A stretch of DNA of 64,000 nucleotides from Paenibacillus taichungensis (GTDB lineage: Bacteria > Bacillota > Bacilli > Paenibacillales > Paenibacillaceae): the NCBI RefSeq assembly GCF_013359905.1, contig NZ_JABMCC010000118.1, forward strand, positions 682,001-746,000. The letters run 5' to 3'. Below the pieces are notes generated by a model, which was not told the DNA's origin, ran no database searches, and worked only from the letters and a program-made list of their open reading frames with translations. A program made the translations under genes and the position numbers. Shown one piece after another: positions 25,445-34,244 of the stretch. The first letter of the stretch is position 1. Each line of letters opens with the position of its first letter.

Positions 25445-27088
25445 TCACCGATAGCGATCCATCAGATCGTCCAGGATGCGTTCATTGGCGAGGGGCGAGT
25501 TCTCAAGCCAGGGATCAGCCGGGATGATAAATAACCGGTTATTCTGAACGGATTTTATATTTTGCCACAAGGAGGTTTTCTGCACATCCTCCCAGAAGGA
25601 TAACGTCTCACTCTCCTGACATACCATCAGAAATATCCAATCGGTCTGCATTTCATCCAGCTGTTCCAGCGTAATCGGCTCGTTATATATTTCCCCTTCT
25701 TCACTGACATGGGCTGGTTTAACCGCCAAATCTCCATATAACACTTCCAACATGGAAGGTGAACAATAACGTGTGAACTGATGTTTTAACAAACGGACAA
25801 CAACTACCTTCTCGTTGCCAAGTTTTTGCTGCATCATCGTTTTGACCTGATCAACCTTATGATCATAAGTTTCCAGCCAACTCTTGGCATCCTGCTGTGT
25901 CCCCAGATGTTCAGCCAGAATCTGAAGCTGTGATCGCCAGTTGTGATCTGAGACCGTGAGGTAATGAACCGGTGCAATACCTTCAAGCTGTGCTTTCTCC
26001 TCAGGTCGCAAATGGTCGTAACTGATAATCAGGTCGGGCTGATGCTCCTGCAGAGCCTGAATTTTGGATTGCCATTCCATGTCAATCCGATAGGCACTCA
26101 GATGTACAGGGATGTCCTTGCCATACATTCGATAATAATACGATGTCCATTTCGGGTGCAGCGGTGCGGCATAGGGAATCATGTTCAGGGCCAGCAAATG
26201 TCCTGTAATCGCAATGTGATAGGCCGCAATTTTACGGCGGCGGCTGTTCATATATACCGAAGGGGATATTCCCATGGCTTTTTTAAATTTGCGACTGAAG
26301 TAAAATTCGTCCTGATATCCAACCTGATGTGCAATATCCCGCAGACGCATTTCAGTACCGGCCATCAGTTGTTTTGCCCGGTTAATGCGGAGTGAAGAAA
26401 TATAATCAGTTGTACTCATTCCATATCTTCGCTTGAACAGGTCCACATAATATTTCGGACTCAGCCCGGCCATGCCTGCCAGATATTCCACGGTTAGATT
26501 CTCATTGGAATGCTCATCGATATAATCTTTGGTACGCTGGATCATCATCTGGGAATCTTCCTTAAGCGGAGGTGATGCTTCTGTAAGGCTTGCGAGTAAT
26601 TGGAGAAACTGCACATGTGCCTGAAAATGTCCCATGGCCCTGCCACTATGCCACAGGTTGTGTATTTCTTCGCACATAAATGAGAGCTGAACGGTTGGTG
26701 CCACCGCCAGCTCCTTGCCAGATCTGAACATCGGGGTATCTTTAACCACATGCAAGGTGTCAGGATCATCATGCAGCTCTTGATAAAGATCAAACCGCAT
26801 GATCGTTACTTCGGCTCCTTCATCTCCGAAAGAAGTCAGACCAAAAGTGGATTCGGGTACACAGGAATATACGCCTTGTGCATGAATATGGATAGACCCC
26901 CGATCCAGTGTCAGTAAGGCTTCACCACCTGTGACCAAGACAAGCACATAAGACGAGGTATGCTGCTGGGGAATGTTCCAGTCCGAAGTGGATTTCATTT
27001 TCTCCATGTCACGCAATTTTATAGTCAATCTGTCGAGCAGATACGTGGAATCCACCTCTTGATTAGGGTATAAGTTAGGGGAAATCAT
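25445..27088 (-). CDS. btr: AraC-family regulator fused to a siderophore-binding domain (Btr-like)
   Basis: This 547-residue protein has three parts. There is an N-terminal cupin-like region (1-150) and two AraC helix-turn-helix motifs at about 170-285 (VEYLAGMAGLSPKYYVDLFK, RLRDIAHQVGYQDEFYFSRK). The third part is a C-terminal family A-2 periplasmic-binding domain without signal peptide (about 290-547: HLLALNMIPYAAPLHPKW, ISYDHLRPEEKAQLEGIA). This matches Bacillus Btr, which senses ferric bacillibactin in the cytoplasm and activates feuABC. It lies upstream of, and reads toward, the FeuA-like operon and has its own Fur-box match. Ligand is inferred. Confidence 0.92.
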   Translation of the reverse strand: MISPNLYPNQEVDSTYLLDRLTIKLRDMEKMKSTSDWNIPQQHTSSYVLVLVTGGEALLTLDRGSIHIHAQGVYSCVPESTFGLTSFGDEGAEVTIMRFDLYQELHDDPDTLHVVKDTPMFRSGKELAVAPTVQLSFMCEEIHNLWHSGRAMGHFQAHVQFLQLLASLTEASPPLKEDSQMMIQRTKDYIDEHSNENLTVEYLAGMAGLSPKYYVDLFKRRYGMSTTDYISSLRINRAKQLMAGTEMRLRDIAHQVGYQDEFYFSRKFKKAMGISPSVYMNSRRRKIAAYHIAITGHLLALNMIPYAAPLHPKWTSYYYRMYGKDIPVHLSAYRIDMEWQSKIQALQEHQPDLIISYDHLRPEEKAQLEGIAPVHYLTVSDHNWRSQLQILAEHLGTQQDAKSWLETYDHKVDQVKTMMQQKLGNEKVVVVRLLKHQFTRYCSPSMLEVLYGDLAVKPAHVSEEGEIYNEPITLEQLDEMQTDWIFLMVCQESETLSFWEDVQKTSLWQNIKSVQNNRLFIIPADPWLENSPLANERILDDLMDRYR

Positions 27089-27107
27089 CTATTTATAGGC
27101 CTCCATT

Positions 27108-27122
27108 TGATAACCATTCTCA
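27108..27122. promoter_or_regulatory. Fur box upstream of the Btr-like regulator
   Basis: TGATAACCATTCTCA matches the 7-1-7 Fur consensus at 12 of 14 positions and lies 20 bases upstream of the start codon, within the likely promoter. Confidence 0.78.
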
Positions 27123-27197
27123 ATAACTATCATCAGTATATCAAATTTTCGGAGACCCCCGCATCTACTAGTTCTTTCATGATGGTGCTAAACCCGT

Positions 27198-28034
27198 TCA
27201 ATCTCTGGATGCAAATCGCAGTGCCCTGCTGATCAACACAGGCAATACAGAGATGTGACCTTCATCTTCGAAACAGATAAAATCAGCACGGACTCCACTT
27301 GCATCGGCATGGTTCAACCATTGGGTAAACGCTCGGGAACGTTCAATCACCCCGCTGGGATGACTCCCCTCCAGTTCTCCTGCTCCAAGTAAAACGTGAA
27401 TTTCCGAACTGTTATCCTGCATGCGAGAAGCAAACGTCTCTTGCTGCCAGGCGATCCAGGCTGAGTTCCAATGAAGAGACGGACTACCTGCAATGTAATT
27501 TCGGTATGTTCCCGGACGTTCCAGTAACAACTGCAAAACAAATAATCCGCCCAGCGAGTGCCCCACAACGGATTGTCTGCTCCGGTCAATGGCATAGCGT
27601 CGTTCAATATCCGGCTTCAATTGTTCCTCGATAAAAAGAGTGAATGCTTCAGCGCCGCCATGCTCCGGCCAAGTTGCTCCATCCGGTCTCCGGGGTAATT
27701 CCCCTTCGGGAACCGGCATCATAAAATCATAGTGTCTGTCCGGTGGAAAGGGTTCTCTGGCAGTATACCCCACGCCAACAATAACTGCTGGCACAACCCC
27801 GGTCTTCTCCGGGCGTAAAGATTGTATACGCATGGCCTCAACCATCGTACCAAACACCGCATTGGCATCCAGCAGATAGATCACGGGATATCCGGAAGCT
27901 GGCGGGGCGCTCTCCGGCACCCAAACTCTGATCTCGTACTCTCTTTTGGTCTGTTCTGCACGCATGTGGTAATAGGCAGTTCCCGGCAAAGTTACTTCCG
28001 GTTCTGTTCCGTCATGTCTCATCACTTGTTTCAA
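27198..28034 (-). CDS. Siderophore-esterase-like alpha/beta hydrolase (BesA/IroE type)
   Basis: This 278-residue protein starts at TTG 28034, eight bases after GGAGGA. Features: YPVIYLLDANAVFGTMVEA, VIVGVGYTAREPFPPDRHYD, nucleophile elbow VVGHSLGGLFVLQLLLERPG, AGSPSLHWNSAWI and C-terminal His of EDEGHISVLPVLIS. This is the YbbA/BesA/IroE pattern; BesA hydrolyses ferric bacillibactin trilactone. It lies 109 bases upstream of the Btr-like regulator on the same strand. No signal peptide, so cytoplasmic. It duplicates the activity class of the esterase at 21506. Confidence 0.88.
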   Translation of the reverse strand: MKQVMRHDGTEPEVTLPGTAYYHMRAEQTKREYEIRVWVPESAPPASGYPVIYLLDANAVFGTMVEAMRIQSLRPEKTGVVPAVIVGVGYTAREPFPPDRHYDFMMPVPEGELPRRPDGATWPEHGGAEAFTLFIEEQLKPDIERRYAIDRSRQSVVGHSLGGLFVLQLLLERPGTYRNYIAGSPSLHWNSAWIAWQQETFASRMQDNSSEIHVLLGAGELEGSHPSGVIERSRAFTQWLNHADASGVRADFICFEDEGHISVLPVLISRALRFASRD

Positions 28035-28171
28035 TAAAGTATTCCTCCTGGTTGCTACGGCTTTAGTCTCCGATTATATCCAAGGTCGGTCCGGCCTTCC
28101 ATGGACGAATCACCCATTTCCATATGGAAAATGCACCGCTTCATTGCATACAAGGCTTTTTCATTTCCATG

Positions 28172-28215
28172 TAAAGAACAAAGCCGGCCCTCCCTGACGG
28201 GGTAACCGACTTTGT
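28172..28215 (-). terminator. Terminator of the sugar-type ABC operon
   Basis: On the minus strand ACAAAGTCGG pairs with CCGGCTTTGT (one mismatch) and runs into TCTTT. The surrounding gap 28035-28265 holds no gene that I can see. Confidence 0.65.
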
Positions 28216-28265
28216 TTGTTTTGTAGTGTTCTGTTTTTCTATAAAAAATGTCCGACGCTTTAATG

Positions 28266-29126
28266 CTATTTGAGACCTGTTGTAGCAATGCCACGAATGA
28301 TCTGCTTCTGAAAACAAAGAAAGAGAATGATCAATGGCAGAACCGAAAGTGTGGCTCCAGTCATAATCTGCACCCAGTTGCTGCTATCCTTGGCCTCGCT
28401 GGAGAAGAAAGCCATCCCGACCGGAATCGTAAACATTTCTTCACTCTGCGTAATAATGAGCGGCCAGATGAATGAATTCCAACTGCCCAGGAATGTCAGA
28501 ATGCAGAGGGTGGCAAACGCTGGCCTAACCAGCGGAACAGCGATCCGAAGGAAAATGCCCCATTCTCCCATGCCATCAATTCGTGCCGCGTCCAGTAATT
28601 CTGAAGGAAGGGATTCCATGAATTGCTTCATTAGAAAAATACCAAATCCGGATATTAAACCTGGAAACAGAATACCCCAGTACGTATCCATGCCGTTAAA
28701 ACTGCTGGATACAAGATACCATGGAATAATTAGCATTTCAGTCGGCACCATCAATGTACTTAGAATGAGCACAAAAATAACCTGTTTCCCCCAGAACGAA
28801 AATTTGGCCAGAATATATCCCGTAATGGAATCAAATACGCAGACGCTCACGGTGGCAATAACGGCTACATATAGGCTATTCAACATCCAACGGGGAAATG
28901 GGGTTCCCTGAAAAATGGCTGCATAATTGTCCCATGTGACTCTGGAAGGGATGAGGCTTAGAGAGTAGATTTCATCCAGCGTCTTGAACGACGTCGATAT
29001 CATCCATAGAAACGGAAACACCATCAACCCAAGTCCGAGCGTAAGTAAAACATAACTGATCAGTGACCCGGAACGTTTCCAGCGGAGTGTCGTTCGGGTA
29101 TCGGCCCATGCCGCAGATCTGCTCAT
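28266..29126 (-). CDS. Carbohydrate-type ABC permease, MalG family
   Basis: This 286-residue protein has six membrane segments and the EAA loop LDAARIDGMGEWGIFLRIAV (residues about 185-205). It forms the second half of an importer with the MalF-type permease 25 bases upstream. The operon has no ATPase; in Bacillales a shared MsmX-type ATPase commonly serves such systems. The neighbouring lyase and amidohydrolase genes suggest that the substrate may not be a simple sugar. Last gene of the five-gene operon that begins at 34015. Confidence 0.92.
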   Translation of the reverse strand: MSRSAAWADTRTTLRWKRSGSLISYVLLTLGLGLMVFPFLWMISTSFKTLDEIYSLSLIPSRVTWDNYAAIFQGTPFPRWMLNSLYVAVIATVSVCVFDSITGYILAKFSFWGKQVIFVLILSTLMVPTEMLIIPWYLVSSSFNGMDTYWGILFPGLISGFGIFLMKQFMESLPSELLDAARIDGMGEWGIFLRIAVPLVRPAFATLCILTFLGSWNSFIWPLIITQSEEMFTIPVGMAFFSSEAKDSSNWVQIMTGATLSVLPLIILFLCFQKQIIRGIATTGLK

Positions 29127-29151
29127 GCTTGAAGAGCACCGTCCTTTCCTT

Positions 29152-30099
29152 TTACTCCTGTTGAAAACGGCTGCCCAGCACTTTAAGCTGAATCAGTGTC
29201 AGCATGAATATGATGGCAAACAGAATAACAGTCGCTGCCGAGGCCAAGCCCATATCAAAACTTTTGAAAGCCAGATTGTATATATGAAGCACGACAGATA
29301 TGGTGGAGTCCAACGGTCCGCCGCCAGTCATATTCAGCACTTGAGTGAAGGATTGCAGAAACCCGATGCTTGCCATTACGACAGATAGAAGCATGACTGG
29401 GTTCAACAGAGGGATCGTAATATGCACAAAGCGCTGCCAACCCGTGGCTCCGTCTATCGCAGCCGCTTCATAATACAATTTGGGGATGTTTTGCAGACCC
29501 GCCAGGAAAATGAGCATCTGAAATCCGATATTTTGCCATACCATTACCGCAATAATCCAGAAGATGGCCTGTGAGCGCGAATACAGGAATGACTGCGGCC
29601 CAAGGCCCAACTCTATAAATAGAGCATTTACAATCCCGTTCTTCATCAGCAGCCACCGGAATACCCAGCTTACCGCCACTACACTGGTAACATACGGGAT
29701 AAAGTAGGCCGTCCTGAACAATCCGCGCAGCTTCACCACTTGCTGGAGAAGAAGAGCCACGATTAATCCGGCAATCAACTGTGCAGGCACTCCAACAACG
29801 ACGTAGATTCCTGTGTTCACCAGGGACTTGAGGAATAGAGAGTCACTTAGCAACGTCGCATAATTATCAAAACCCACAAAGGGTTTGTCCGGTGACAGCA
29901 TGCCCCATTCGCGAAAGCTCACGTTAAAGGAGTACAGAATCGGTAAGATGCGGATGACTACAAAATAGATCAGCGGAATCAACAAACCGCCATAAATGAA
30001 TAACCGCTGTTTATGTCTGTAATTGAGTCTTCCTATTCCCGATCCGAACCATAAACGACGCCGTTTCGGCCGCGAAGGGATCACCCCGGTAGTCCTCAT
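29152..30099 (-). CDS. Carbohydrate-type ABC permease, MalF family
   Basis: This 315-residue protein has an N-terminal basic cytoplasmic segment (residues 1-30) and six membrane segments. The EAA loop is YYEAAAIDGATGWQRFVHIT. The start ATG at 30099 follows AAGGAGG. It pairs with the MalG-type permease downstream and with the binding lipoprotein 27 bases upstream. Confidence 0.93.
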   Translation of the reverse strand: MRTTGVIPSRPKRRRLWFGSGIGRLNYRHKQRLFIYGGLLIPLIYFVVIRILPILYSFNVSFREWGMLSPDKPFVGFDNYATLLSDSLFLKSLVNTGIYVVVGVPAQLIAGLIVALLLQQVVKLRGLFRTAYFIPYVTSVVAVSWVFRWLLMKNGIVNALFIELGLGPQSFLYSRSQAIFWIIAVMVWQNIGFQMLIFLAGLQNIPKLYYEAAAIDGATGWQRFVHITIPLLNPVMLLSVVMASIGFLQSFTQVLNMTGGGPLDSTISVVLHIYNLAFKSFDMGLASAATVILFAIIFMLTLIQLKVLGSRFQQE

Positions 30100-30126
30100 A
30101 GCTGCGCAGCCTCCTTGAATGAGAAC

Positions 30127-31482
30127 TTATTTTTTCTTATCCTGTTTCGTCCAGTAGTCGTCATAGAGCTTCTGGGTTTTGGCCACCAGATCATTGAAAG
30201 CCTGTTCTTCCGGCACATGATTAAGCAACACCTCATCCACAGCGTTCACAAATAACGTACGTTCCTGCGTCTCATCAATGAAGAAGTGGGCGTTGGCATC
30301 GTTCAGTTGAGAGATAAAAGGGCCAAGCAGCGGGTCATTCACATACTTATCCTGAAGAGCCACTTCTTTCTGTGCGGGAAGTTCACCGACCTTCTCCACC
30401 CACTGTTCCTGAACACCCTTGCTGATCAAAAACTGTAAAAAGGCCGTGGCTGCTTCCAGCTTCTCCCCGGTAACATTGGCAGGGATCGCATTCGCCCAGA
30501 ATGAAGCCTGTGTCGACTTCCCTTTATAACCCGGTAGCGGTGCGACAGCAAAATTCAAATCGGGAGCGTCTTTTTTGATAGATCCCAATCGATATGAACC
30601 ATCCACGTTAATTGCCGCATGGCCCGTTTTGAATGCATTGGCATCATCAGTGTAAAAGCCGTTAATACCCACCTTATGCACGGTTGCAAAATCAACCAGA
30701 TACTTGAATGCTTCAAGCCCTGCAGGGGTATCATTCCACAGGATTTTCCGACGATCCTCGCTCGTATCCTTGCCTCCCGCTTGATATAACAATCCGTCTC
30801 GGAACCAGTGATGAAGCTGGGAACCCGGTTCCCATGCGAAACCCTCTGTTACCAACTGCCCATTTTTGTCCGTTTCCGTTAATGCCTTGGCATCCGAGAC
30901 AAGCTCTTCCCAAGTCGTAGGCGGTTTGTCGGGATCAAGTCCAGCCTTGGCGAACAAGTCCTTGTTATAAAATAACCCCAGCGTTCTCACGCCTGTAGGC
31001 AGAGCATAATAGCTTCCGTTTAATTTGGCTGTATCTACAAAAGGGAAAAATGCCTCGGCTATGCCAGGAAAGCTGCTTTCAGGCAACGGCTGTAAATAAC
31101 CGGATTGCACATATTTGGGCAACCAGCCGTAATACAGATTAATGACATCCGGTCCTTTTCCGGCGGGAACCAGTGTAGCTACCTTTTGATTGTACTGGTC
31201 GTACGGAAAATTGGTTTGTTTGACTTTGATGTTGGGATGTTCAGTCTCGAATTCCTGGATTAAGGTATTGATCAGTTCAACCTTGGCTGGAAATTCGTAC
31301 TGCCAGTACTCAATCGTGATGGGCTCCGTCTCCGTCTGATCACCCGAAGCTGTAACAGCTGCTGAACCGGACTCTTCGGATGGCTTGGTTGAGCAAGCTG
31401 TAATGCTCAATAAGAGTAAACCTGCAATCAATAATTGCAGGGCCTTGCTTGGCCTGAATGAAAAATAACCGGATTCCGTCAA
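30127..31482 (-). CDS. Family 1 extracellular solute-binding lipoprotein
   Basis: This 451-residue protein appears to start at TTG 31482, because no ATG or GTG precedes the signal peptide in frame; GGGGAGAG lies 13 bases upstream. The lipobox is SITACST (Cys near 30). The fold is of MalE type: ITIEYWQYEFPAKVELINTL, FETEHPNIKVKQTNFPYDQY, GPDVINLYYGW, LPTGVRTLGLFYNKDLFAKA and AAINVDGSYRLG. It binds the imported solute outside the cell. Solute unknown. Co-transcribed with the amidohydrolase and lyase genes upstream. Confidence 0.92.
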   Translation of the reverse strand: MTESGYFSFRPSKALQLLIAGLLLLSITACSTKPSEESGSAAVTASGDQTETEPITIEYWQYEFPAKVELINTLIQEFETEHPNIKVKQTNFPYDQYNQKVATLVPAGKGPDVINLYYGWLPKYVQSGYLQPLPESSFPGIAEAFFPFVDTAKLNGSYYALPTGVRTLGLFYNKDLFAKAGLDPDKPPTTWEELVSDAKALTETDKNGQLVTEGFAWEPGSQLHHWFRDGLLYQAGGKDTSEDRRKILWNDTPAGLEAFKYLVDFATVHKVGINGFYTDDANAFKTGHAAINVDGSYRLGSIKKDAPDLNFAVAPLPGYKGKSTQASFWANAIPANVTGEKLEAATAFLQFLISKGVQEQWVEKVGELPAQKEVALQDKYVNDPLLGPFISQLNDANAHFFIDETQERTLFVNAVDEVLLNHVPEEQAFNDLVAKTQKLYDDYWTKQDKKK

Positions 31483-31543
31483 GTGAAGCCACTCTCCCCT
31501 CTTTTTCCAACAAAAGTGTTATAACTTTCTTTAATTCCTTGGC

Positions 31544-32488
31544 TTACGCATTGGTGGAACCGACGGCTTTGCCAACAGGTAGCTTCAACAAACGTCTTGC
31601 GTTATTTCCAAAGATGAGTTCAATGTCCGCTTCAGGGAAGCGAAGTTCACGGCATACACGCACCTGATCCTGCAAGTAACGATAAGGATAACCACGCGGA
31701 AATCCGCTAGCATCCGTTCCAAAGATAATTCGCTCTGGACCCAACAGTTCGTAGGTTTTGCGGAATAACGTCTCCAAGTTCAGCTCGTATGGCATCCAGC
31801 GTACCCACTGATTGGAACCCGATGTGTCGATGTACACATTAGGGCAGCTCCAACTTAGATGCAGAAGCTCCTGGAAATACCCTGCGCCAAAATGAGGGAT
31901 GATGAACGGAATATCCGGATAGGCACGGGCCGTATTAAAGATGGCAAGCGGATTGATGTTGGGATGATGAACGATGCCTCCGGCATGACCAAGCATGCCA
32001 AAATGAATCAGGACAGGCAGGCGGCGCTCTGCAAGAAATGCCCACACCGGGTCGAGCGAAGGAGAGTCAAAGGGAATCTGGGTGAGGGGACCAAACAACT
32101 TATATCCTCGCAATCCGAGCTCATCAACTGCCCTACGCAGCTCAATGGATGCATCTTCATTTTCAATGGGATGATAGGCGAATCCGGTAAACCGATCCGG
32201 GTATATGGATATTTGTTCAGCCAAGTTGTCATTATCCAGAGCCGTCAGAAAGTTAAGTCCAGCAATATTGTATTTGTCCAATTCATCTACCCACCGTTCG
32301 ATTAACGGCCGCGCAGCTTCCTCTCCCTGCTCCTCCACCGCCGGGAAGTCCCAGGTTAGTCTCATTCGCTCACTGCGTTCCTTGCCATATCGCGTCACCA
32401 ACTCATGGTTTTTATATGAGGAAAGCAAAAGTTTATAAGGCAGATGGGCATGGATGTCAAAAACTCGAAAGTCGGGATTGGAGAACAT
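31544..32488 (-). CDS. Amidohydrolase-2 family TIM-barrel enzyme
   Basis: About 314 residues from the ATG at 32488 (AAGGAG eight bases upstream; an ATG at 32506 is also in frame). Metal-site features of the amidohydrolase-2 family (PF04909): N-terminal FDIHAHLP, central LIHFGMLGHAGG, IPHFGAGYFQELLHL, VYIDTSG and catalytic Asp in IIFGTDASGFPRG. Members are hydrolases or decarboxylases of aromatic or carbonyl acids (ACMSD-like). Its place between a C-N lyase and an ABC importer points to catabolism of the imported compound. Reaction unknown. Confidence 0.87.
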   Translation of the reverse strand: MFSNPDFRVFDIHAHLPYKLLLSSYKNHELVTRYGKERSERMRLTWDFPAVEEQGEEAARPLIERWVDELDKYNIAGLNFLTALDNDNLAEQISIYPDRFTGFAYHPIENEDASIELRRAVDELGLRGYKLFGPLTQIPFDSPSLDPVWAFLAERRLPVLIHFGMLGHAGGIVHHPNINPLAIFNTARAYPDIPFIIPHFGAGYFQELLHLSWSCPNVYIDTSGSNQWVRWMPYELNLETLFRKTYELLGPERIIFGTDASGFPRGYPYRYLQDQVRVCRELRFPEADIELIFGNNARRLLKLPVGKAVGSTNA

Positions 32489-32506
32489 TGATTTTGCTCC
32501 TTCCAT

Positions 32507-34015
32507 TTAGATTCTGTTAAGCCAGCCGTTTAGAATTAAATCCAGTTTTGCATCTACAGAACGGAGTCTATTAGTGGTATCGAGACTCCATTGTTCCTGT
32601 GTGCCGAGACGGAGCGCTTGGGCCTCCAATGCTCTTGCCACTTCTTCCGGATTCGGTCCACCACGCACATGCCGAATGTGTACAAAATGCTCAGGGGATA
32701 TTGCTTGCTCTAATTGCTCAAAGGTTAGGGCAAGCGGTTTGGCGGCAATTTCCTGCACCGCTGTATTCACAACATCCCAGTTCAATCCCGAAATGGAAGT
32801 ACCGGATTCAGTCAGCTGTGTTACAATGCGGCTCACGATGGAATGAGCTTGTCGAAACGATAATCCTTCTGTGCGGACCAAGGTATCTGCAAGTTCGGTA
32901 ACCGTTGCGAAGCTATGCTCTGCCCGTTCACGCAGCAATAACACATTGACCTTAAGGGTATCCATCACTTCGGACAGCAAGCGATATACGGATTCAAGTG
33001 TATTCAGACTTCTCCATACATAGGGCTGCATATCATCTTCGGTATCTACAATGTCGCCAAAGGGCGTGTTATGCATCATGATAAGCGCAGTTGCTGCATC
33101 CCCTTTGGCACTTGAAAGGAGTGAACGGGCGTGTTCAATCGATACCGGGTTCCGTTTTTGCGGCATGATGGAACTAACCTGAACGTAAGGGGCAGCTACA
33201 ATTAATGCACCATATTCCTGTGTGCACCATAACAGCAGATCCTGAACGAAACGCCCCAGATTGATAGCTGCCAGTTGGGCTACAGAGGCGGCTTCACCTG
33301 CATAATCTGCACCGCTGACGGCATCATAGGCATTCTCAATAATGCCATCAAAGCCAAGCAGTTCTGCGGTCCGGTCTCGACAGACCGGAAATCCAGAAGT
33401 GGTGAGAGCAGCCGCACCAAGACTGCTGCGATTGCAGCCTGTATAGGCGGATCTCAATCGATTGAGATCCCGTTCAAGGGAATCGCTAACGGCACAGATG
33501 TAGTGGGCAAGTGTTGTCGGCTGGGCTTGTTGGGTGTGCGTGTGAGCAATCATGAGGGTATCGATATGACGTAATGCAAATTCTCTTAGGCTTCGGTGTA
33601 ATGACAACCCTGAGGAAATCGTTGAGTTCAGCTTCTCCCTCAGCACCATACGATACATGGCGATCCCCATATCGTTTCGGCTTCTGGCTAAATGCAGATT
33701 CCCGACAGAAGGTCCGCCAAGCTTCTCTAGTTCAACTTCGACTTGGTAGAACAAATCTTCAACGTGGAAGGAATATTCGCTACTTCGGAGCCCATCTACA
33801 TCCAAACTCTGTATAGCGGAAGCGATGTGGCACGCCTCTTGCTCCGAAATGATGTGTTGTTCACGGAGCATAATCAGATGTGCTTTGTTTACGGCCATCA
33901 TGGGGTTCAGCAGATGCTGTGTGGCCTGGTTATAGGCGGGTTCAAGTACAATTTCGGCATAGGTTTGACTGGGAAAACCAGACGTTTGTGTTGGATTCGT
34001 TGACGTTGACTTCAC
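32507..34015 (-). CDS. Argininosuccinate-lyase-like fumarase/aspartase superfamily enzyme
   Basis: This 502-residue enzyme has the superfamily signature SSIMPQKRNPVSIEHARSLL (catalytic Ser loop). It also has ArgH-type segments NLHLARSRNDMGIAMYR, HTHTQQAQPTTLAHYI and GFPVCRDRTAELLGFDG. ArgH releases fumarate from argininosuccinate. Against a role in arginine synthesis: no argG or arg genes are near, and it heads a transport/catabolic operon. Superfamily relatives cleave other N-substituted aspartates (for example EDDS lyase). I infer a catabolic C-N lyase of unknown substrate. Confidence 0.85.
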   Translation of the reverse strand: MKSTSTNPTQTSGFPSQTYAEIVLEPAYNQATQHLLNPMMAVNKAHLIMLREQHIISEQEACHIASAIQSLDVDGLRSSEYSFHVEDLFYQVEVELEKLGGPSVGNLHLARSRNDMGIAMYRMVLREKLNSTISSGLSLHRSLREFALRHIDTLMIAHTHTQQAQPTTLAHYICAVSDSLERDLNRLRSAYTGCNRSSLGAAALTTSGFPVCRDRTAELLGFDGIIENAYDAVSGADYAGEAASVAQLAAINLGRFVQDLLLWCTQEYGALIVAAPYVQVSSIMPQKRNPVSIEHARSLLSSAKGDAATALIMMHNTPFGDIVDTEDDMQPYVWRSLNTLESVYRLLSEVMDTLKVNVLLLRERAEHSFATVTELADTLVRTEGLSFRQAHSIVSRIVTQLTESGTSISGLNWDVVNTAVQEIAAKPLALTFEQLEQAISPEHFVHIRHVRGGPNPEEVARALEAQALRLGTQEQWSLDTTNRLRSVDAKLDLILNGWLNRI

Positions 34016-34053
34016 CTTCCTTGCTCTTCATCTGAATACAGTGATTTTAAATG

Positions 34054-34070
34054 CCGACTAATCAGGTCGG
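34054..34070. promoter_or_regulatory. Inverted repeat in the divergent lyase/oxidase promoter region
   Basis: CCGAC-N7-GTCGG lies 39 bases upstream of the lyase start, in the 229-base region shared with the oppositely transcribed oxidase. It has operator geometry, but no regulator gene sits nearby, so the binder is unknown. The rest of the region is AT-rich with no clear promoter. Confidence 0.4.
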
Positions 34071-34244
34071 AATGTTTAGTTCAAAACTCTACCACTATTT
34101 TGGTATACATACAACTTTATCCTTAATCAAAATTTTCTATTGTCGTATCGGCTTTCTCTATAACCTGTTCTATTGACTGCCGTAGATTTGGAGACTAGAT
34201 TATCCTGTATAAGATTGGTCTCTGAAAAATAAGCGGAAGGAGGG

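Noticed and set aside
32507..34015. Biosynthetic argH
   Set aside because: Family matches, but no arginine genes are nearby and the gene heads a transporter/hydrolase operon; catabolic lyase preferred.
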